This document shows positions 59,789 through 64,000 of a stretch of DNA of 64,000 nt, piece by piece. Both the position numbers and the translations under genes were made by a program. Source of the DNA: Krasilnikovia cinnamomea (GTDB lineage Bacteria > Actinomycetota > Actinomycetes > Mycobacteriales > Micromonosporaceae); assembly GCF_004217545.1 (NCBI RefSeq), contig NZ_SHKY01000001.1, forward strand, positions 434,001 through 498,000, given 5' to 3'. The notes beneath the pieces are model-generated. The model was not told where the DNA came from. It was given only the letters and a program-made list of their open reading frames with translations, and made no database searches. The number at the start of each line of letters is the position of its first letter. Within the stretch, counting starts at the first letter, position 1.

Positions 59789-60205
59789 TCAGGCGTCCGC
59801 CTTCATGAGGGTGTCGAGGATGTGCAGCATCGCGGCGGTCGCGGCGGGCTCCCCGAAGATGACGATTTTCAGGTGGGCGCGCTCCTCGTCGTAGAGGGTC
59901 TGGACCCTGGCCCCCTCGGCCGCGGCCATGACGGTGTTGCTTACCCGGTCCGCCGTAGCGCGCCCCACGGCGTCGATGTCCACCACGCTGGAGACTTCCA
60001 CACTTCGCGCACGGCCCGGGCCGTTCTCCGGCGCTGCGAGCACCGGCCCGCCGGTGAGCGCCTCCAGGTCGGCGCGGGCGATCCGGTACTGCTTGCCGAT
60101 CCGTACGGCCTTGAGGCGCCCGTCGCGGACGTAGTTGCGAACCGTCCGCACGTGCAGGCCGAGCCGCTCAGCGACCTGCTCCACCGAGTACAGCTCCTGC
60201 ACCAT
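59789..60205 (-). CDS. Excisionase-type MerR-like HTH protein
   Basis: 138 residues. The N-terminal winged HTH (YSVEQVAERLGLHVRTVRNY, then IGKQYRIARADLEAL) is of the excisionase/BldC type. The C-terminal part (about 70-138) is a small alpha/beta domain of unknown type. There is no integrase or phage gene nearby, so it is more likely a regulator than an excisionase. Confidence 0.8.
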   Translation of the reverse strand: MVQELYSVEQVAERLGLHVRTVRNYVRDGRLKAVRIGKQYRIARADLEALTGGPVLAAPENGPGRARSVEVSSVVDIDAVGRATADRVSNTVMAAAEGARVQTLYDEERAHLKIVIFGEPAATAAMLHILDTLMKADA

Positions 60206-60296
60206 CGTCGTACCGTAACAGAGCTTTGAGGTGGAAGATGCGTAACTTTAAGGCACTTGCGGGAACGGTGGAGTGTCGTGCTCCCGTGAGCGGCGG

Positions 60297-60605
60297 TCAG
60301 CGCGACTGGCCGTCGGCGATGGCGCGCAACGCCGCGAGGTGGCGAGCCATCGCGTCCCGGCCGGCGGGCGCGAGGGCGAGCCAGGTGCGCGGCCGTTTGC
60401 CCACGTAGCCCTTCTCGACGGTGACATAGCCGGCCTCCTCGAGCATGGAGACCTGTTTGGAAAGCGCCGCCGCGGTGAGCTCCACCGCGTCGCGGACCAG
60501 GGCGAATTCGACCCGGTCCACTTCCGATAGATAGGCCATGATGGACAGCCGGATCGGAGCGTGGATCAGCGGATCGAGGCGATGGCGCGGATGCGCTCCG
60601 GTCAC
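60297..60605 (-). CDS. Winged-helix regulator, overlapping its membrane-protein neighbour
   Basis: 102 residues. The winged helix is LDPLIHAPIRLSIMAYL, then LTAAALSKQVSMLEEAGYV and a wing KRPRTWLALAPAGRDAM. This matches short ArsR/MarR-like (HTH_34) regulators. Start GTG overlaps the upstream stop (GTGA), so it is the second gene of a two-gene operon. It is likely to bind the large inverted repeat at 61055. Confidence 0.8.
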   Translation of the reverse strand: MTGAHPRHRLDPLIHAPIRLSIMAYLSEVDRVEFALVRDAVELTAAALSKQVSMLEEAGYVTVEKGYVGKRPRTWLALAPAGRDAMARHLAALRAIADGQSR

Positions 60606-61042
60606 CGGCCCACCCACCAGGCGGCGGCCGCCCACACCGAGAAGCCGGCGGCGGCGCCGATCGGATACGCCAGCGGGTAGTCGATCCCGACCGCCATCGT
60701 CAGGCCGAACACCACGGACCACGCCAGGATGGTCACCAGTTGCACGCGCCGGGGTATCGCCCGGACCGGCTGCCGCCGGAGCCAGAACGCGAACAGTCCG
60801 ACCAGCAGCGCGTACCAGACTCCCCACCACGCGGACGACACCCACGCCGAGACAGTCCACACGGCCAGCACGGAGCCAGCAGACACCGCGCCGAAGCCGA
60901 GCAGGTAGCGCCGGGCCCAACGGCCGGCGGTCCGACGGCCCGCGGTACGTGCCTGTTCAGCGGCGTCGAGCGCGGCGCGGGCCTGCGCCTTGTCGAAGAC
61001 GTTGCCGCTCATGTCGCTCTCCGGGACAGCCGGACCACTCAT
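60602..61042 (-). CDS. Membrane protein co-expressed with a winged-helix regulator
   Basis: 146 residues from the first ATG. An N-terminal helix rich in Ala/Arg (about 15-45) is followed by four hydrophobic helices (about 47-145). Start is uncertain: ATG at 61042 lies 6 nt after a TAGCTT -10 and would be leaderless; ATG at 61012 has GGAG 8 nt upstream and would give 136 residues. Confidence 0.7.
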   Translation of the reverse strand: MSGPAVPESDMSGNVFDKAQARAALDAAEQARTAGRRTAGRWARRYLLGFGAVSAGSVLAVWTVSAWVSSAWWGVWYALLVGLFAFWLRRQPVRAIPRRVQLVTILAWSVVFGLTMAVGIDYPLAYPIGAAAGFSVWAAAAWWVGR

Positions 61043-61048
61043 TCCACC

Positions 61049-61085
61049 AAGCTAGCAACTAGTTTCCACTTTGACAACTAGTTGC
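61049..61085 (-). promoter_or_regulatory. Promoter inside a 31-bp inverted repeat
   Basis: GCAACTAGTT (61055-61064) and AACTAGTTGC (61076-61085) are perfect reverse complements with an 11-nt spacer; each arm contains the 8-bp palindrome AACTAGTT. On the minus strand TTGTCA (61077-61072), 17 nt and TAGCTT (61054-61049) form a promoter overlapped by both arms. Confidence 0.75.
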
Positions 61086-61286
61086 CGAGTCGGATCGGCC
61101 CGGCCACGCAGCTCGCAGACTCGGGACAAGCGACGTTCCGGATCGGGGGCGGACCGCGTAGCGTGGGAGCCGTACGCACGACGTCGGGTTCGCCGGTCTT
61201 TCGTCAGGCTCGTCTTCTCGGCACTGCCTCGGTTCGCAGAGGCGGTCAGCACAAGGTCCTGACTTCCCGACGCCGGAAGGCGTGAC

Positions 61287-61634
61287 ATGACATTCCCACC
61301 CGCTGCGCCCGCCCCGCCCCTGCTGGTGGAGGTCGAGGCACCCACCAGCGCCGCCACGGTCGTGACAATCACCGGCGAGATCGACATGGTCAGCGAGTCG
61401 CAGGTTTGTACCGTCGTGACGGACGTGTTGCGCCGGAGCCGCCCACACCGCCTCGTGCTGGACATGAGCGACGTGACGTTCCTGGATTCGTCCGGTGTTC
61501 GTGCCCTGATCCAGTGCCGCGACCGCGCGGAACAACTCGGCGCCCGGCTGGAAATCCACCCGGCCCATGAGATCGTCCGCCAGGTCCTGAGCATTTGCGG
61601 CATCGCCGACCTCTTCCTACTGCAGGAGCAGTGA
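61287..61634 (+). CDS. STAS anti-sigma factor antagonist
   Basis: 115 residues. STAS fold with the phosphorylatable Ser motif VTFLDSSGVRALIQCRDR, and TGEIDMVSESQV near the N-terminus, as in SpoIIAA/RsbV. It binds an RsbW-type kinase when dephosphorylated. It lies just upstream of a SpoIIE-type phosphatase, which could dephosphorylate it. Confidence 0.9.
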   Translation: MTFPPAAPAPPLLVEVEAPTSAATVVTITGEIDMVSESQVCTVVTDVLRRSRPHRLVLDMSDVTFLDSSGVRALIQCRDRAEQLGARLEIHPAHEIVRQVLSICGIADLFLLQEQ

Positions 61635-61693
61635 ACGTCGCCCCCGGCTCGTCGGCCCCGTGCGAGCGGTCCGCGGACCGCTAGGCTGCGAAG

Positions 61694-63193
61694 GTGGCCG
61701 ATGAGGACGTGGTTCGGGAGCTGCTCGCGGCGATTCCCGCGGGCTGCACCTGGCTCCTGCCGGTAGCGGACGACGACGGCACGGTCGCCGACTTCCGGAT
61801 CGCCGCGACCAGCAACCAGATCCGTGACATCTACGGCCGCGGCACGCAACGGCTCGGCGGCCGGCTACGCGAGCTGTACCCGTCCATGGTGGGTGGCCCG
61901 CTCTGGACGCTCTATCTGGAGGTGATGCGGACCGGCGCGCCCGCGACGATGGACGACTTCCGGTTCGAGGAATCCCGTCCCGGCGTGGTCGCCGAATCCC
62001 GCTTCCAGGTCAGTGTGCAGCGGGTGCTGGGCGGCCTGCTGGTCTGGTGGCAGCGGATCGACGAGCACCGTCGCCGGCTGGAGAGCACGGAGCTGCTCGG
62101 CAGTCTCGGCTGGGCGGAGTACGACCTGACCACCGGCCGCTCCGAGTGGTCCCCGGGGATGTACCGGATCTTTCAGCGCGACCCCGCCGACGGCCCCCTG
62201 CCCCGCACCGAGCAGGCTGCCGCGGTCCTGCCCGAGGACCGCGGGATCGCCGAGGCAGCCTGGCAGACCCTGGACGTCGGGGCCGCCTCGGACGTCACCG
62301 TCCGGTTCCGGATCGGCGACGCGGTCAAGCACCTGCGGATCCTGTCCAACCTGGCGCGGGACGCCGCCGGCCAGCAGGTGAAGATCTACGCAGTGGTACA
62401 GGACGTGACTGCCCGGGTCGCCTCCCGCACCGAGATCGAGCGGCTCAGCGACCAGGTCCGGGTCCGGGAGCTGACCGCGATCGCCGAACACCGGCTGGCC
62501 CGGCAACTGCAGCAGATGATCCAACCGGTGCCCGCCGGCCCGTTCGAACTGGACGGCATGGCGGCGATGGTCAGTTACCTGCCGGCGGAGAGCGCCGTGC
62601 AGGTGGGCGGCGACTGGTACTACGCGCAGACGCTGCCGGACGGACGGGTCGCCCTCGCCGTCGGCGACGTCGCCGGGCATGGCCTGGAGGCCGCCAGCGG
62701 CATGGCCCATCTGCGATTCGCCCTGGTCGCGTGGCTGTCAGTGGGCATCCGCGACCCGGGCCTGCTGTTGCACCACCTGAACCTCCTCTGCGTCCAGCTG
62801 GGCATCACCGGCACCGCGGTGATCGGCGTCTACGACCCCAGTACCCGGCTGCTGCCCTGGGCCCGGGCCGGCCACATGGCTCCGCTGCTCGGCCGCGACG
62901 GGCACAACATCGAACTCCAGCGGCCGCCCGGCCTGCTGCTGGGCGCCGAGACCGAGATCGACTTCCCGGTCGCCACCACCCAGTTGCACCCCGGCGACCT
63001 GATCCTCTTCTACACCGACGGGCTGATGGAGCGCCGCGGCGACGTCGCTCAGCGCGCCGCCGAGGTACGCGCCCACCTGAGCTCGGTCTCCGCCGAGCCG
63101 GGGATGGATCCGCTGCCCCGCATCCACCGGCTGCTGCATGCGCCGAGCCCCGACGACGACACCTGCACCCTGGCCGTACTCGTCGACAAGTGA
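61694..63193 (+). CDS. PAS-SpoIIE protein phosphatase
   Basis: 499 residues. A PAS-like sensor region spans about 1-255 (two PAS-like segments; TELLGSLGWAEYDLTTGRSEW), then a short coil and a PP2C-type SpoIIE domain (about 275-498) with GGDWYYAQTLPDG, VGDVAGHGLEAASGM, DGLMERR and PDDDTCTLAVL supplying the Asp metal ligands. It should dephosphorylate STAS proteins. The GTG at 61694 lies 6 nt after TAGGCT, so it may be leaderless. Confidence 0.92.
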   Translation: MADEDVVRELLAAIPAGCTWLLPVADDDGTVADFRIAATSNQIRDIYGRGTQRLGGRLRELYPSMVGGPLWTLYLEVMRTGAPATMDDFRFEESRPGVVAESRFQVSVQRVLGGLLVWWQRIDEHRRRLESTELLGSLGWAEYDLTTGRSEWSPGMYRIFQRDPADGPLPRTEQAAAVLPEDRGIAEAAWQTLDVGAASDVTVRFRIGDAVKHLRILSNLARDAAGQQVKIYAVVQDVTARVASRTEIERLSDQVRVRELTAIAEHRLARQLQQMIQPVPAGPFELDGMAAMVSYLPAESAVQVGGDWYYAQTLPDGRVALAVGDVAGHGLEAASGMAHLRFALVAWLSVGIRDPGLLLHHLNLLCVQLGITGTAVIGVYDPSTRLLPWARAGHMAPLLGRDGHNIELQRPPGLLLGAETEIDFPVATTQLHPGDLILFYTDGLMERRGDVAQRAAEVRAHLSSVSAEPGMDPLPRIHRLLHAPSPDDDTCTLAVLVDK

Positions 63194-63199
63194 AGCCGG

Positions 63200-63586
63200 T
63201 CAGAGTCTGAGGCAGAGCCGGACCAGCGTGCCGCCCGGCACCGCGAGCGTCTGGACCGAGTCGCAGATTCGCTCCACGATGGCCAGGCCCCGCCCACGGA
63301 ACGCCTCGGCGGACGGCATCGCCCGGCCGAACGCCCGCGGACCGCCGCCGTCGACCACATCACAGAACAGGTGGCCGTTGTCGGCCCAGATTTGGATGTG
63401 CCCGCCGCCGCCCGAGTGCTGCAGGGTATTGGTGGTCAGTTCGCTGACCGCGATAGTGAGCAGGTCGATCCGCTCGGCCGCCATACCCAGCGCCCGGGCC
63501 CGCTCGGAGACGAAAACGCGGACCGAACGCAGGTCGTCGGGCTCCGAGTACGTCATGCCCGCGGCGTCAACCGGCTGCTCAGGCAT
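63200..63586 (-). CDS. RsbW-like anti-sigma HATPase kinase
   Basis: 128 residues. HATPase_c fold with the N-box VSELTTNTLQHSGGGG, VVDGGGP and FRGRGLAIVERI. Such kinases phosphorylate STAS proteins or bind sigma factors. It overlaps the upstream STAS gene by 8 nt. Confidence 0.9.
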   Translation of the reverse strand: MPEQPVDAAGMTYSEPDDLRSVRVFVSERARALGMAAERIDLLTIAVSELTTNTLQHSGGGGHIQIWADNGHLFCDVVDGGGPRAFGRAMPSAEAFRGRGLAIVERICDSVQTLAVPGGTLVRLCLRL

Positions 63587-63908
63587 GGCGATGCCCTTCG
63601 GCCGGGGCCCGCAGCAGCGCGTCCAGCCCGGTCAGCTCAAGTACCGCGGCGACCGCTCCCCCTGCGTTGACGACAAAAAGCCGACCGTTCCGGCCGCGCG
63701 CCGCATGATGGGCGGTCACCAGGGCGTGCACGCCCGTGGAGTCGAAGAAGCTGACCTCCGCCACATCGACGAACACCGCCTTCTCGCGGCTTACCGCGTC
63801 CAGCAGCACGTGGGTCAACTGGTCGCGGGCCGTAAGGTCGCAGTCGCCGCTCAGGACCACCGTGACCCGACCCTCCCCGGCGGCCGTCCTCGCTTCGAAA
63901 CTCGCCAT
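63579..63908 (-). CDS. STAS anti-sigma factor antagonist (second)
   Basis: 109 residues. STAS domain with VSFFDSTGVHALVTAHH holding the phospho-acceptor Ser, and VTVVLSGDCDLTARDQ. It is translationally coupled to the RsbW-like kinase, its likely partner. ATG at 63908. Confidence 0.9.
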   Translation of the reverse strand: MASFEARTAAGEGRVTVVLSGDCDLTARDQLTHVLLDAVSREKAVFVDVAEVSFFDSTGVHALVTAHHAARGRNGRLFVVNAGGAVAAVLELTGLDALLRAPAEGHRHA

Positions 63909-64000
63909 GGACCGCCGCACCTTCCTACCCAGGAACAGCCTGCCAGCCCATCATGTCATCCGGCGTTGCGAGGAGTCGCCGAGACCAACGCCTCAGCGGC

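Noticed and set aside
59789..60205. Mobile element marked by an excisionase-like protein
   Set aside because: No integrase, attachment-site repeat, phage gene or tRNA is nearby; the HTH family includes ordinary regulators.

Overview
High-GC DNA with strong third-position G/C bias, many GTG starts, 4-bp ATGA/GTGA gene overlaps, actinobacterial families (mycosin/EspC type VII secretion genes, DUF4873, DUF1206, SpoIIE/STAS/RsbW partner-switching proteins) and secreted chitin-active enzymes. This suggests a filamentous actinomycete, most likely a Micromonosporaceae member (Actinoplanes-like). The genus is an inference from gene style, not from a marker gene. I see no rRNA, tRNA, CRISPR array, insertion sequence or prophage.

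Layout. 1-5.8 kb: a secreted protein cut by the window edge with a CebR-type operator; a Pit phosphate transporter operon; an AurF-type diiron oxygenase divergent from TetR/DUF4873. 5.9-12.6 kb: a divergent MoeA, a GT39-type membrane protein with an internal 36-bp repeat, an AbfB-domain protein, a Ser/Thr kinase and a CebR-like LacI repressor. 12.7-20.4 kb: a nuclease-like/lamin-tail secreted protein, a coiled-coil protein, a membrane GGDEF protein, a threonine-synthase-like enzyme and a von Willebrand A protein. 20.5-23.8 kb: a truncated GNAT gene and a three-gene type VII secretion cluster (EspC-like, PPE-like, mycosin). 23.9-30.6 kb: a chitin-degradation block (GH18 chitinase, AA10 LPMO overlapping a DUF305 lipoprotein gene) and a two-component system. 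30.6-40.4 kb: XRE-cupin/AzlCD, a TPR-GGDEF protein, a large beta-helix protein, an amidase, DUF1206, DUF1697 and small proteins.

40.6-45.3 kb: the most notable segment. Four overlapping genes encode an AurF-like diiron oxygenase, a tryptophan 2,3-dioxygenase, an SDR lacking its catalytic Tyr, and a fold-type-I aminotransferase. They diverge from a leaderless MarR gene coupled to a small His-rich protein. I read it as a compact uncharacterised tryptophan/kynurenine-derived small-molecule operon.

45.4-64 kb: a hybrid sensor kinase; cell-wall genes (L,D-transpeptidase, VanZ, a DUF1906 glycoside-hydrolase-like protein and an M15-like protein that has lost its zinc ligands); a TetR/CrtI-type oxidoreductase pair with a 12-bp-phased triple operator; an Ig-repeat protein; a Clp_N/HTH regulator with two operators on a leaderless promoter; small regulators; and a STAS / SpoIIE phosphatase / RsbW-like kinase / STAS module at the right edge.

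Several regulators have well-formed promoters whose -10 lies 5-9 nt before the start codon, implying leaderless mRNAs, with palindromic operators over the promoter elements.
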